Of a stretch of DNA of 64,000 nucleotides, positions 35,838 to 45,643 are shown in pieces. The stretch spans positions 1-64,000 of the forward strand of contig JADGEO010000007.1 of the NCBI GenBank assembly GCA_016744335.1, written 5' to 3'. The notes beneath the pieces are model-generated. The model worked only from the letters and a program-made list of their open reading frames with translations. It was not told the DNA's origin and ran no database searches. Made by a program: the position numbers and the translations under genes. Within the stretch, counting starts at the first letter, position 1. The number at the start of each line of letters is the position of its first letter. Source of the DNA: Anaerolineales bacterium. Lineage in GTDB: Bacteria; Chloroflexota; Anaerolineae; Anaerolineales; Villigracilaceae.

Positions 35838-37510
35838 TCTTTTTCCTCCGTGCTTTGTGTTTCGTTGGCGTTTAGCCAGACCTCTGCTTCTGAAACTTTT
35901 AAGGCATTGCGAAGTTCTTGGGCGGCTATCTCTAAAACCCCTTCAATTTCAAGTGTCTCTCTTAGGCGGGTTGCTGTTTGCCCAACAATACGTTCACGTG
36001 CGGCACGGCGTTGACTTTGGTCAAAGAGGCGTGCGCTTTCGAGAGCTACACTGATTTCTTCTGAGAGTGTTTCAGCTAGTTCGAGCTGTGATTTTGTCCA
36101 GACACCGCGTTTAGGAGACTTGTGTAATTTTATGCCGCCAAGGATGGTGCCACGCATTTTTATGGGAACAATGGCTGTATAACCATTATCTTCTAATATA
36201 AGACCTTCTTGAGGGGTTTCATTTATAAGCGTTTCTTTTAATATATGCACTTTGTCTGATGAATCGGCAGTATATTTAGGCAGTTTTTTGTTTTGCAATA
36301 GGGCCGCCCAATCTTCTTGGCGTAATTTTCCGTAGGCTTTTCGTTCGGCTTCTAAGGCAAGTTCGCTTTTTTCAAACAGTGTGGCATTATCTAATGCTAT
36401 AGCAACTTGATCTGTCATTATTTGGAGTGTGGTAAGAATCTCATCGGTAAAAGCTACGGGTTGCGTACTCTGTATAGTGAGGGCTCCCAAGACGCGCCCA
36501 CGTGAGCGAAGCGGAATTGCCCCTTCGGAGCGGGTTCTTGGCAAATAAGGATTTTCAAAATGGACGGCATCCTCGCCCACATCCAAAGCAATTCGAGATT
36601 GTGCGTTTTCAATAGACCAACCAATCATCCCTGTACCAATTTTAAGGCGATGTTTTGCCATAAGCATTTCTTCCCCTGCTTTTCCTGTTCCAGATTTCAG
36701 AATCGCCCATTCATTTGCCGCATCAACAAGAAAGAGACCTACATAATATAAATTGAACTTTTCTTGAATAAGTTGCACAATTCTTGAAATTAATATATCG
36801 GCATCTGTAATTGAAGCAATGCTTCGGCTAATCTCCGCAGAGTTTTCTAAATAAGTAGCTCGTTTTTCCAATGCCGATGCCCTTTGCTCTAGCTCTATTT
36901 CTAACCCAAGATTTTCTTGGGCTAACTCGGTTTCATGCTGGGAGTTTTTGAGGGCTTCATTTAGTTTTTTTATAGCAAGGTTTAGAATAATAGCCGCTAA
37001 TATAGATGCCGCGGCAAAAACGATTGCAGGTTGGGCACTAGGGGTATAGTTGGGCGCAGGCAGTTTCCCTGTGTTTTCTGCCCAAAGTAGTAGAGAAACG
37101 ATTATTATGTTAATTAGGCTCGTGACATACATAGCGTTGCGATCAATAATCACCCCGCTAATAATGCTTAGAAGAATGTAGAAGGCAAGAGAAGAAACCC
37201 TAATTGTTCCCCCTACAGCAATCGTTGCGGTCAAAACGATCGTGGCGATCGTTATGAGCAAATATGTGGCTGGTGTTAGATAGCCTAATCTCAAAATAAT
37301 GCGTATGAAAAAAAGGAAAAAGAAAAGAATAACAACGGGAATAACCATTGCCATTATTGCGTTCCCAATTATAAAGGCTATAAGAATAAGAAGAAGAATT
37401 AAGAAATAACCATTAACTAAAATGGCATTAAGCAATTCGGCTGAACGAGTTTTACTTTCATCATCTTTAAATATAGGTGCAGAAAAGAAGTTTTTAATTG
37501 AATTAAGCAT
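35834..37510 (-). CDS. Membrane receptor 6: six helices plus tandem GAF, no output domain
   Basis: A 558-residue receptor from the ATG at 37510, chosen because it gives the same MLNSIK start as receptor 11 and has GAGGAAG 4 nt upstream within the preceding gene. The N-terminal FFSAPIFKDD..KTRSAELLN repeats the APPIF/KT motif of receptors 11 and 12. Six helices reach about residue 190. The GAF is of the LYYVGLF class with GTGMIGWSIEN and NPYLPRTRSE; the linker has AYGKLRQEDW; a short GAF and the tail ALKVSEAEVWLN follow. Its N-terminal half is type-11-like and its GAF is type-7-like, so it looks recombinant. It overlaps receptor 5 by 8 nt. Confidence 0.87.
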   Translation of the reverse strand: MLNSIKNFFSAPIFKDDESKTRSAELLNAILVNGYFLILLLILIAFIIGNAIMAMVIPVVILFFFLFFIRIILRLGYLTPATYLLITIATIVLTATIAVGGTIRVSSLAFYILLSIISGVIIDRNAMYVTSLINIIIVSLLLWAENTGKLPAPNYTPSAQPAIVFAAASILAAIILNLAIKKLNEALKNSQHETELAQENLGLEIELEQRASALEKRATYLENSAEISRSIASITDADILISRIVQLIQEKFNLYYVGLFLVDAANEWAILKSGTGKAGEEMLMAKHRLKIGTGMIGWSIENAQSRIALDVGEDAVHFENPYLPRTRSEGAIPLRSRGRVLGALTIQSTQPVAFTDEILTTLQIMTDQVAIALDNATLFEKSELALEAERKAYGKLRQEDWAALLQNKKLPKYTADSSDKVHILKETLINETPQEGLILEDNGYTAIVPIKMRGTILGGIKLHKSPKRGVWTKSQLELAETLSEEISVALESARLFDQSQRRAARERIVGQTATRLRETLEIEGVLEIAAQELRNALKVSEAEVWLNANETQSTEEKE

Positions 37511-39122
37511 TATTTTCTTCCTCCTCACCCATATAGTTTTCATAAAGCCAAATTTCGCTCTTGTCTATATCTAAGTTTTCCCTCAATTCTTGCACGGCTA
37601 TTTCTAATACTTTTTCAATATCTAGGTTTTCCCGTACTCGGCTTGAAGTTTTGGCAATAATTTCTTCTCTTTTAGCGCGCTCTTGTGCCTCTTGATAAAG
37701 CCGTGCGCTATCTATAGCGGTTTCTAAACGAGAAGCCAAAATATCTAATAATTCTTTCTCTGCGGCAGTCCAAGCCCTGTTTTTAGCTTTACGAGCATCA
37801 ATATGCCCAATAATTTTGCCGCGCACTTTAATAGGCACTGCCTCAGCTTCGGCTTTTTCTTTTTGCGGCGTATAAGTCTCTGCGGGCACATGGCTTAAAC
37901 CTGCGGAATCTCGTCTATAGCTTCCATACGATTGTTTTGCAATAAATTCTCGCCAAGCCCCTTGGGCAACCTCGCCATAAGCGCGGCGTTCGGTTTCTAA
38001 AGCTCTTTCTTTTTGAGCGAATAAAATGGCGTTTTCAAGCAAAATGGCAATATGGTTAGCAAGCATTTGCAAAACAGAAATTCTTTCTGTGCCAAAAGCC
38101 TGTAAGTCATTACTTTGCAAGAAAAGAGCACCGATTGTCTTTTTTTGTCCCTGCATAGGGATTGCGAGATAAACCTGACTTTCATCGTCTGGATTAAGAT
38201 TTATCTCTGCGTACGCTTTTTTATCGGAGACAGCCTTATTGAGCAATTGATTTTCTTTGGACGTGAGCGATTCGCGTGTGTTTGGGGTTTGGGATGCCCT
38301 TTTCTGACGGGATGCCTGATAAAGGGCATCTTCTGCACTAAAAAGAAAAACAGATGACATGTTCAACAGTAGCGTATTATTAAAGAGCACAGGCACACGA
38401 TCAACAATCGTATCGTAATCGGTATAGATTGCTAATTCTTGGCTGATATTGGCAGATGCTTCTAAGGTTTTAGAGCGTCTTTCAGTTATAGCGTATTGTT
38501 CTTTAAGGGCGGTGTTTTGTCTTTCTGCAGTTTCCATCAGACTAAAATTATGTTCAATCGCTTTATTTAAACTGCTCAAAAGATTTGATGTTGTTAATGT
38601 GATAATAACAGCAACAATAGCGGCCGATATTGCGGTGCCTACCCAAAGAGAATTAGCAACAGGGTCAAAGGTAGGTGCTGGAATAATCTGGGCGTTAAAA
38701 AGATACGCCATTAAAGCCCATATTAGTAGAAAAGCAACGCTAAAAATGATACCGGCTCTTTGACCAACAAAAATGGTTGCTAAAAATATAGCTAGAAAAA
38801 ACCAAGCTCTAGAGTCACCAGCTGTAGAAAAATCTAAAGCAGATTGAATACCAGCAACAAAAATAATTAGAGCTAGAATTGTGGCTCGTGTTGTAGATGG
38901 CAGGTGTGGGTAATAAGCGGCAAATAGAAGAGATAGAAGCATTACCGTGTATCCCGCAAATGTAAGCTCGTCTAAAGAGGCATAGTTCATTGCCCAATTA
39001 GCTATATAGGCAATGACCGCGGCTATACTGAGAAGCCTGGTTAGGATACTGATATTTTTTTCTTGCCAAGCTTGCAGGGCATTTGTGTTCTTTGGGGGAC
39101 GAGATGCCAAGAAATTTGTCAT
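37503..39122 (-). CDS. Membrane receptor 5: six helices plus divergent tandem GAF
   Basis: A 539-residue receptor with about six helices (25-185), a coiled coil and a first GAF (about 225-370). This GAF has lost the motifs shared by all its neighbours: there is no HKL..G, no DVG and no NPxLPxTRSE segment. In their place are MSSVFLFSAEDALYQASRQ and LNPDDESQVYLAIPM. The linker (AYGEVAQGAWREF), the short second GAF and the tail NLDIDKSEIWLY are conserved. It therefore keeps the transmission part but has a changed ligand pocket. The ATG overlaps the stop of receptor 4 as ATGA. Confidence 0.85.
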   Translation of the reverse strand: MTNFLASRPPKNTNALQAWQEKNISILTRLLSIAAVIAYIANWAMNYASLDELTFAGYTVMLLSLLFAAYYPHLPSTTRATILALIIFVAGIQSALDFSTAGDSRAWFFLAIFLATIFVGQRAGIIFSVAFLLIWALMAYLFNAQIIPAPTFDPVANSLWVGTAISAAIVAVIITLTTSNLLSSLNKAIEHNFSLMETAERQNTALKEQYAITERRSKTLEASANISQELAIYTDYDTIVDRVPVLFNNTLLLNMSSVFLFSAEDALYQASRQKRASQTPNTRESLTSKENQLLNKAVSDKKAYAEINLNPDDESQVYLAIPMQGQKKTIGALFLQSNDLQAFGTERISVLQMLANHIAILLENAILFAQKERALETERRAYGEVAQGAWREFIAKQSYGSYRRDSAGLSHVPAETYTPQKEKAEAEAVPIKVRGKIIGHIDARKAKNRAWTAAEKELLDILASRLETAIDSARLYQEAQERAKREEIIAKTSSRVRENLDIEKVLEIAVQELRENLDIDKSEIWLYENYMGEEEENNA

Positions 39123-42037
39123 TTTCTTTTCTCCTCATCACGCTCATCGGCATTGAGATAAATAGATAGTTCTTCTAAATCAAGCAATTTATAAAGTTCC
39201 TCTGTTGCTAATCGAATTACTGATTCTACATCCATGGTTTCTCTCATTCGGTTAGAAATTTCACCAACAACACGTTCGCGGTCTGCTTGTTTCTTTGTTT
39301 CATCAAAAAGGCGTGCGCTATCCATTGCTCTGCTTATTTCGGCTGTTAGCTTTCTTGCCAGGCTTAGGTCTTTCTGATTCCACTTTAGATCATGTTCTGG
39401 TTTCGAGAGTTGAATAGCACCTACAGATTCTCCGCGTACCATAATGGGGATGTTGGCAACGAGATCGTTTTCATCGAGTAATACTTGGTTTTCTTGCATC
39501 GCTTGTTCAAGTTTTTTATCAACTTCTGATTGTAGTGGATAGATATTTCCATCAGCAGTACTTCTGTAGCCATAATTTGTTGATTGGTGAATGAGTTCTT
39601 TCCAGCCAATTTGGCTTTGTTCTCCATAGGCGCGTTGGGCTGTTGCGAGGGCTTGTTGGGCTTCGTCAAAGAGACGGGCATTTTCGATGGCTATTGCTAT
39701 TTGATCGGCTAGAACTTGTAATGAGGCAATATCGGCTTCGCTAAAGGCTTCACCTTCTGTGCTTTGAATATCGAGTGCACCTGCAATTTTGCCACCTGCT
39801 ATGAGTGGGAGTGCCATTTCGGAGCGGGTGTCGGGGAGTAGGGGGTTGTTGAAGTAAGCGGCATCATGCCCAACGTCAAGGGCGATGCGGGCTTCTCCTG
39901 TTGCTGTGACGTAGCCGACAATCCCTTCTGCACCTACTGCCAATTTATGCTCGCGAGCTAACATCCTGCGTCCACCTTTGCTGTTTGCGGCTTTGAGGAC
40001 GGCGTATTTTCCATAGGGGTCAACGAGGAAGATGCCGGCATGATAGAAGCCAAATTCTGCACTAATTAGGTCGGTAGTTTGTGCAAGTAGTTCGTCTAGG
40101 TTGCGTAAAGATGCGGCTGATTTACCGACTTCCACTGCGGCACGAAGTTGCTGGGTATTTCGTTCTAGGGCTTGGGTGCGTTCGGCAATGCGAGTTTCTA
40201 ATGTGGTTACGAGGGTGTCTACTTGGTCTGCCATGCTGTTGAAGGCGTTGCCAAGTATACCGATTTCATCTTCTGTATCGATATTAGCACGAGCGTCTCG
40301 TTCTCCTTGTGCTACTTGATTGGCTGTGTCTGTGAGGCGTATAAGTGGGGAGATGAGGTATTGACTTCCATAATAAGCTGAAACTGCCGCGGCGATGGCG
40401 ATAAGAACGGCTAAGAATATATTTATATTACTTTGTTGGGTGATGTAGGCATTGTAATTGTCAAGGTCTTGAGATACAGCTACAACCCAAGAGAGGGATT
40501 CTTCTTCTATATCTGCTGTTGCAATTACGTCTAGGGGAATCCTAGAGTGAACTTCTCGCGGGAAGGCTTGGGCTTCAAAAACGGGGTCTGTATGGCGTTT
40601 GCGCAAATATTCATCAAAATTGGGTACATCTAATGATAGCTGGGCAGTGCTACCAACGGGAAGGATGTGAGCCATTTGTAGGGGAGTAATTATATTTGTG
40701 GTTAGGGGCGTTATCGACATCAGGTTTAGGGCTAAGCTTTGGCTATTTGCGGCAACGATATAAACAGATGTAGGGTCTTCGGGGTCTATAGCTTGTTTGC
40801 TAACATCTTGCTCTGCAAGCAATGCCGCAAAAACGGTTTTATTACCGCTCCCTTCTATTTCTATATAGTTGTTTATATATTCTTCTATGGCAGATACGCT
40901 ATATTTTGCACGAAGAACACCTACTGTTTCGCCTGTAGTTTTATGAAAAATAGGTGCGCTAAAATATATAAAAAGATTATTGGTGCTGTCCCTGCTGATA
41001 TCTGAGACAAAGGGCTCCCCAGTTTCTATGGCTTGTACAAAATAATCTGTGTCACTCTCATTGTTGTTGCGGTTTTCCAAAAATGTATCTAGCACATTTT
41101 TTCCAGATATATCGAGAATTGCATAGGAGCTAATATTAGCGATGTCTTTTCGCCTTATTGAGCGAAGGCTGTCTAGTGCGTTACTCTCTAATTTACTGTG
41201 TTCAATATCTCGATCGCCTTCGAGAGATGATAGATATTCAGAAAAAAGTGGGTTTTGGCCGTCTGCTTTGATTATGGTTTTAGTAGATTGAAGAAAAACG
41301 TTTATATCATCTGCGAGAAAAGTAGCTTTTATGCGCATTTCATCATCTAAGCGGGGGCTTAGAGTTGTTTTTAAAGATTTTGTTCCAGCGGCACTTAGAA
41401 CAACGCTAGGAAGAATAACAAAGAAAATGATAACAATTGTGATTTTAGGTGAAATCAGTAGATATTGTCTCTGTAGGTAGAGTGCAACTAGATAAATGAA
41501 CGCAACAGTGATTGCCAATATAGTCGTGGCTCTTACCATTAACTCTACACTTTCAGGCAACTGACGATAAGAATCTAGAGATGATGTGGCGGCAAAGATG
41601 TCGAAAATAAGATAAAAAGAGCCAAGAAGAAGCCCCAAGGTTAATGTACGATTAAAATACTTCGATTCTAAAGTTAGTAAACCCATCAGTGGAATGACAG
41701 TAACTGCTAGAAATCCAAAAAGTAGACCTAAATCAGCTGTGAACGCATTGCGAAATGCTAAGGTGATAGAAAAGGAAATTAGTAGAATAGCAACCCCTTT
41801 TCTTTTTTTTCCTTTTTGGATGACTACCGCACTGACGATAGCCATAATAAAGAAAAGAAAAACAACAATAGCGTCGGCATAGGAAATTAATGCCTGTGTT
41901 TCCAAGCTTATACGAAGAGAAACAATGAAGCTGATTAATGACGCAATACTAAATAATCCAGCGGCAGCAAAGGCGTTACGCGTTTGTCTGCTAATCGTCA
42001 TATCTTCTGGTGTTTGTTTGAAATTTTGCTCTCTCAT
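39119..42037 (-). CDS. Membrane receptor 4: helical bundle, double-Cache, HAMP, tandem GAF
   Basis: A 972-residue receptor. About six helices (25-190) and a further anchor helix (about 197-220) come before a double-Cache-like extracytoplasmic region (about 225-545). That region has SYAILDISGKNVLDTFLENRN and FIYFSAPIFHKTTGETVGVLRAKYS, closely parallel to receptor 9. HAMP (about 570-625; DEIGILGNAFNSMADQVD), a coiled coil and a GAF of the YHAGIFLV class (about 640-800; NPLLPDTRSE) follow. The linker AYGEQSQIGW, a short GAF and the tail LLDLEELSIYLN complete it. GGAAA lies before the ATG, which is 15 nt from receptor 3. Confidence 0.9.
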   Translation of the reverse strand: MREQNFKQTPEDMTISRQTRNAFAAAGLFSIASLISFIVSLRISLETQALISYADAIVVFLFFIMAIVSAVVIQKGKKRKGVAILLISFSITLAFRNAFTADLGLLFGFLAVTVIPLMGLLTLESKYFNRTLTLGLLLGSFYLIFDIFAATSSLDSYRQLPESVELMVRATTILAITVAFIYLVALYLQRQYLLISPKITIVIIFFVILPSVVLSAAGTKSLKTTLSPRLDDEMRIKATFLADDINVFLQSTKTIIKADGQNPLFSEYLSSLEGDRDIEHSKLESNALDSLRSIRRKDIANISSYAILDISGKNVLDTFLENRNNNESDTDYFVQAIETGEPFVSDISRDSTNNLFIYFSAPIFHKTTGETVGVLRAKYSVSAIEEYINNYIEIEGSGNKTVFAALLAEQDVSKQAIDPEDPTSVYIVAANSQSLALNLMSITPLTTNIITPLQMAHILPVGSTAQLSLDVPNFDEYLRKRHTDPVFEAQAFPREVHSRIPLDVIATADIEEESLSWVVAVSQDLDNYNAYITQQSNINIFLAVLIAIAAAVSAYYGSQYLISPLIRLTDTANQVAQGERDARANIDTEDEIGILGNAFNSMADQVDTLVTTLETRIAERTQALERNTQQLRAAVEVGKSAASLRNLDELLAQTTDLISAEFGFYHAGIFLVDPYGKYAVLKAANSKGGRRMLAREHKLAVGAEGIVGYVTATGEARIALDVGHDAAYFNNPLLPDTRSEMALPLIAGGKIAGALDIQSTEGEAFSEADIASLQVLADQIAIAIENARLFDEAQQALATAQRAYGEQSQIGWKELIHQSTNYGYRSTADGNIYPLQSEVDKKLEQAMQENQVLLDENDLVANIPIMVRGESVGAIQLSKPEHDLKWNQKDLSLARKLTAEISRAMDSARLFDETKKQADRERVVGEISNRMRETMDVESVIRLATEELYKLLDLEELSIYLNADERDEEKRK

Positions 42038-42052
42038 GGGCGTTTCCGATGC

Positions 42053-43708
42053 CTAATTTTCTTTAGGTGTATTTAATCGTACTTCTACTTCTTCTAAGGC
42101 AAAAGTGTTTTTCATTTCTTCAAGGGCGGTCTTTAAGACCGTATCCATATCTAGCGTTTCGCGCAATTTATTCGAGAACTCAGAGATAAGTTGGTCTCTA
42201 TTAGCTTGTTCCTGTGTTTCATCTACAAGCCGAGTATTTTCTATTGCCAGCCCTACCTGATTAGCAACTTCTGAAATAAGTTCTTTTTCTTTACCACTCC
42301 ATTTTTTTATTTTTCTTTTTAATGCGATTTTGCCAATAGCTTGTTTTCGGAGTGTAATTGAGATATTGGCTTCTTCATCATTTTCTTCTATGTCCAAGCT
42401 CTTTTGGTTTTTAGCTTGTTTAATGCTAAGGGGTGTATACCGAAAGCGATGAGATTGTCGTTCTAAATGTGTTTTCCAGCGCAGTTGAGATTGCTCTCCC
42501 GTAAGAGCTTCTAGCTGAGAGATGTTTTCTTGAGATTTTTCAATGAGCCGCGCGTTTTGAACAGCTAAGGCAATTTGGTTCGCAAGTGTTTGAAAAATCT
42601 CAATATCTTGTTGACTAAATGCCCGCGTTTCAATAGATTGGATATCAAGAACGCCGATAACATGCTCTTGAGCAAGAAGAGGTAGTGCCATCTCTGAGTG
42701 AGTTTCTGGCAAATCAGGATTGTTGAAGAATATAGCGTCTTCACCTACATCCAGTGCGATATGGGGATGCTTCTCTGCCGCGGTAGCTCCAACAATGCCT
42801 TCGCTCCCGACCCTAAGTTGGTGCCCGCGCTTTAGCATCTTTTCACCCCCATCAGATGATGCGGCATGCAAAATAGCATATTCGCCTTTATCGTCCAATA
42901 GAAAAACGCCTGCATGGTAGTAATTGAATTTTTCAGAAATTAAAGAAGTTAAATTGTTTAATAATTCATCTACGTTTTGAAAAACAAGTGCCTGATGAGC
43001 CACTTGGGCAATTGTAGTGAGTTGCGATGCGCGATAATCTAGTGCTTGTGTTCGTTCATCAATGCGTTTTTCAAGATTTTCTTGTAGTTTTCGGAGCTTT
43101 TTATTTGCCTCTTCCTGAGAAATTTCATTTTGTTGGGCTTCTTTAATAGATTTTGTTAATAACCTGATTGTTAGAAAAACAATTGTACCTGTTATGATGC
43201 TGAGTACTATAAGAATATTAATGTCGGCTGAAAGATTTTTCTCAAAAGATGCGTAGTTAACAATGAGAATACCAGTTTGTTGGGCGTAACCGACAGCACC
43301 TATCGTTATTGAAGTTAGAAGTCCGAAAAGAACTGCGCCATATTCGCCTAAAAAGAGCCCAGCCAAAACAATAACTGCAGGGAAGCCAATAACTACAGGA
43401 TGATATATTCCAATCCCGTCATACCCAAAAATCATAAAATAGGTCATTGCCAAAAACATAAAAAATGGAATGATAACTCGTGCAGGAAGCAGATTGCCTC
43501 GAAACGTAAAGAAAAAAGTACTTATAATCGATAAGGAAAAAACACCTAAAATTACTTTGTTTGTGTTGGTATGGATTATGCCAGAAGAAAAGAAAATGAT
43601 AATCGCTAAGATAATAGTACTAGAGATTATAAGTATTATGCCGCGAAGATATGTATTATCGGGACGACCCTCTTTTCTTTTTTCTGTGGGAGAAGTTTCT
43701 TTTATCAT
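42053..43708 (-). CDS. Membrane receptor 3: six helices plus tandem GAF, no output domain
   Basis: A 551-residue receptor with a basic N-terminus (KRKEGRPDN), about six helices (25-190) and a coiled coil (KKLRKLQENLEKRIDERTQ). The GAF is of the YYHAGVFLL class with GGEKMLKRGHQLRVG and NPDLPETHSE, with His replacing Arg in TRSE. The linker QLRWKTHLERQSHRFRYTP and a short, Lys-rich second GAF (KRKIKKWSGKEKELI) follow, then the tail FALEEVEVRLN. The ribosome binding site is weak; the gene starts 9 nt after receptor 2 ends, so re-initiation is likely. Confidence 0.87.
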   Translation of the reverse strand: MIKETSPTEKRKEGRPDNTYLRGIILIISSTIILAIIIFFSSGIIHTNTNKVILGVFSLSIISTFFFTFRGNLLPARVIIPFFMFLAMTYFMIFGYDGIGIYHPVVIGFPAVIVLAGLFLGEYGAVLFGLLTSITIGAVGYAQQTGILIVNYASFEKNLSADINILIVLSIITGTIVFLTIRLLTKSIKEAQQNEISQEEANKKLRKLQENLEKRIDERTQALDYRASQLTTIAQVAHQALVFQNVDELLNNLTSLISEKFNYYHAGVFLLDDKGEYAILHAASSDGGEKMLKRGHQLRVGSEGIVGATAAEKHPHIALDVGEDAIFFNNPDLPETHSEMALPLLAQEHVIGVLDIQSIETRAFSQQDIEIFQTLANQIALAVQNARLIEKSQENISQLEALTGEQSQLRWKTHLERQSHRFRYTPLSIKQAKNQKSLDIEENDEEANISITLRKQAIGKIALKRKIKKWSGKEKELISEVANQVGLAIENTRLVDETQEQANRDQLISEFSNKLRETLDMDTVLKTALEEMKNTFALEEVEVRLNTPKEN

Positions 43709-43717
43709 GTTATTTTA

Positions 43718-45643
43718 TTAGGATTGTTGGTCTTCAATATCAAGCTCAATAATTGCTTCTGTCGCACCCAGTGCATTTCCAAGTTCTTTGATTGCAACTT
43801 TAAGGATGCCATCAATTGTATTTGATGACCATATTTTGCTGGTGATTTCAGCAATTAGTCTCTCTTGTAGAGCAACTTGTTGACTATCTTCGAGAAGACG
43901 AGCGTTTTCGAGAGCAATTGCGGCTTGTGTGGCAACAGCTCCTATCCAATCGCTATCTTCAGCTGTCCATTCAGTATTTCCCTCAAGCATAATTTCGCCA
44001 ATAACCTGATCACGCAAAGCTAAGGGAATGTTTAACGTTGGGCTTTCTTCGGCAGATTTCTTGCCTGCTGAAAAGCCGAGTTCTCCTTGCATTTCTAGTC
44101 TTTCAGACCAGGCGGTAGAAAGTTGAGTTTGCTGGCTAGCGCGAATTTCTCTGAGAGCTTGTTGAGTTTCTTGAAATAAACGAGCATTTTCAAGCGCAAC
44201 AGCCACTTGATGCGCCATGCCTTGTAGTGTCTCTACAACATTCTCCCCAAAAGCGTTTTCCTCTGTAGACTGTGCGTCCAATGCGCCTAAAACATGTCCA
44301 CCAGCAATTAGGGGGAGTGCAATTTCAGAGCGAGTGCGAGGAAGCAAGGGATTATCAAAGCGAACGGCTTCGCTACCAACATCATGTGCAATATGAGCTT
44401 CTCTAGAACTAACTGCAGAGCCGACCATACTTTCTCCACCAAGTGATAGACGATGTTTTTTTGCTTTTAATGCAACACCTGCTTCACCAGTAGCCGCTTT
44501 TAACTCTGCCCATGAGCCATCAGGCGATATGATGAAAATAGCCGCATAGTAATAGCCTAAGTGCTCCGTGATTAAATTAACAACTTCATCAATTAATTCA
44601 TTCGGATTAAGGATCGAACTTACAGCACGTCCCACATCAGATGTTGCTTTAAGTTGTTCTGTTCGTACTTCTATTTCTGCTTCAAGATGGCTTTGTAAGC
44701 TATCAAGGCGAGAAACCATATTGTTAAAGTAAATGGATAACTCTCCAATTTCATCAGGAGCAGTGACAGTTGCTCTTTGTTTCAAATCGCCTTTTTCAAT
44801 TTGATTAAAGGTTTGTATAAGATTGTCAAGGGGGTTGTATACAGAGCGTGCGAACAAAGCTGAAAGTAAAAAACCGAAGACTATAATTAGTATAGCAACA
44901 ACCAATGATTGCGCTTGCATAGACTGTAACACAGCTGGGTCGTTAGTTTCTAGTGCTTTAGCTGTCTGGTGATACCCAATGGGGGCAATCAAAAGAATAC
45001 TGGTCACAATTAAAGCGAAAATAACACTTTGTAGCTTTATCGATATGCCAATGCCTCTTGTTTTGATATGCTTTCCTTTAGTATTACGGGGGAGCAGTAT
45101 TTCGTAAGTGGGCTTAAGAAAAAAATCAAGGAGAAGCAAAGACAAGGCTGAATTACCTAATATGGCCGCAAAATTTCCAAGAAGTGTATATATAACTTGA
45201 TCTTTGTTTGCACCTAATTGGGTTGTTTGGAAAAGTATTTCAGGAATAATGAAAAAGACGAAGGTAAGGGAAAGTAAGATGAGACTGTAGCGCCAAGCAA
45301 GAGATGTAATTTGGTTCCAAATTCTAATATCCTCACGTGTTGTTGATACAGCTTTTTTATTATGCTTCCAATCATTAAGCCTTTTGTGTACATGGCGATA
45401 TAAAAAGTAAACGATAAGAAGAGCAAGGAGATTTGTGAGCAAAAAGGCTACGGTAACAAATTTTGTCGTTGCTATAGATTGCGTTGTTGAAAATTCAGTA
45501 TTGACGTGGACAGAATAACGCGCGGCTATAATCCCGAAAACAGAAAAAATCTGCGTAATGAGTATCGCAATAGTTAGATACCATCCGCCTGTGCGTTGGA
45601 GTATATTAAGATAGGATGAATTTTTTTCTGAAGAATTATTCAT
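43718..45643 (-). CDS. Membrane receptor 2: six helices, HAMP, tandem GAF, no output domain
   Basis: A 641-residue receptor. Six helices (about 18-265) have only short outside loops, so the input is probably within the membrane or at its surface. HAMP follows directly (about 265-320; PDEIGELSIYFNNMVSRLD), then a coiled coil and a GAF (about 335-490) with YYYAAIFIISPDG, TGEAG and NPLLPRTRSE. This GAF is closer to the fourth GAF of receptor 1 and the last GAF of the hybrid kinase than to the other receptors. A shortened second GAF and the tail ALGATEAIIELD end it. The ATG overlaps the end of receptor 1 by 8 nt. Confidence 0.88.
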   Translation of the reverse strand: MNNSSEKNSSYLNILQRTGGWYLTIAILITQIFSVFGIIAARYSVHVNTEFSTTQSIATTKFVTVAFLLTNLLALLIVYFLYRHVHKRLNDWKHNKKAVSTTREDIRIWNQITSLAWRYSLILLSLTFVFFIIPEILFQTTQLGANKDQVIYTLLGNFAAILGNSALSLLLLDFFLKPTYEILLPRNTKGKHIKTRGIGISIKLQSVIFALIVTSILLIAPIGYHQTAKALETNDPAVLQSMQAQSLVVAILIIVFGFLLSALFARSVYNPLDNLIQTFNQIEKGDLKQRATVTAPDEIGELSIYFNNMVSRLDSLQSHLEAEIEVRTEQLKATSDVGRAVSSILNPNELIDEVVNLITEHLGYYYAAIFIISPDGSWAELKAATGEAGVALKAKKHRLSLGGESMVGSAVSSREAHIAHDVGSEAVRFDNPLLPRTRSEIALPLIAGGHVLGALDAQSTEENAFGENVVETLQGMAHQVAVALENARLFQETQQALREIRASQQTQLSTAWSERLEMQGELGFSAGKKSAEESPTLNIPLALRDQVIGEIMLEGNTEWTAEDSDWIGAVATQAAIALENARLLEDSQQVALQERLIAEITSKIWSSNTIDGILKVAIKELGNALGATEAIIELDIEDQQS

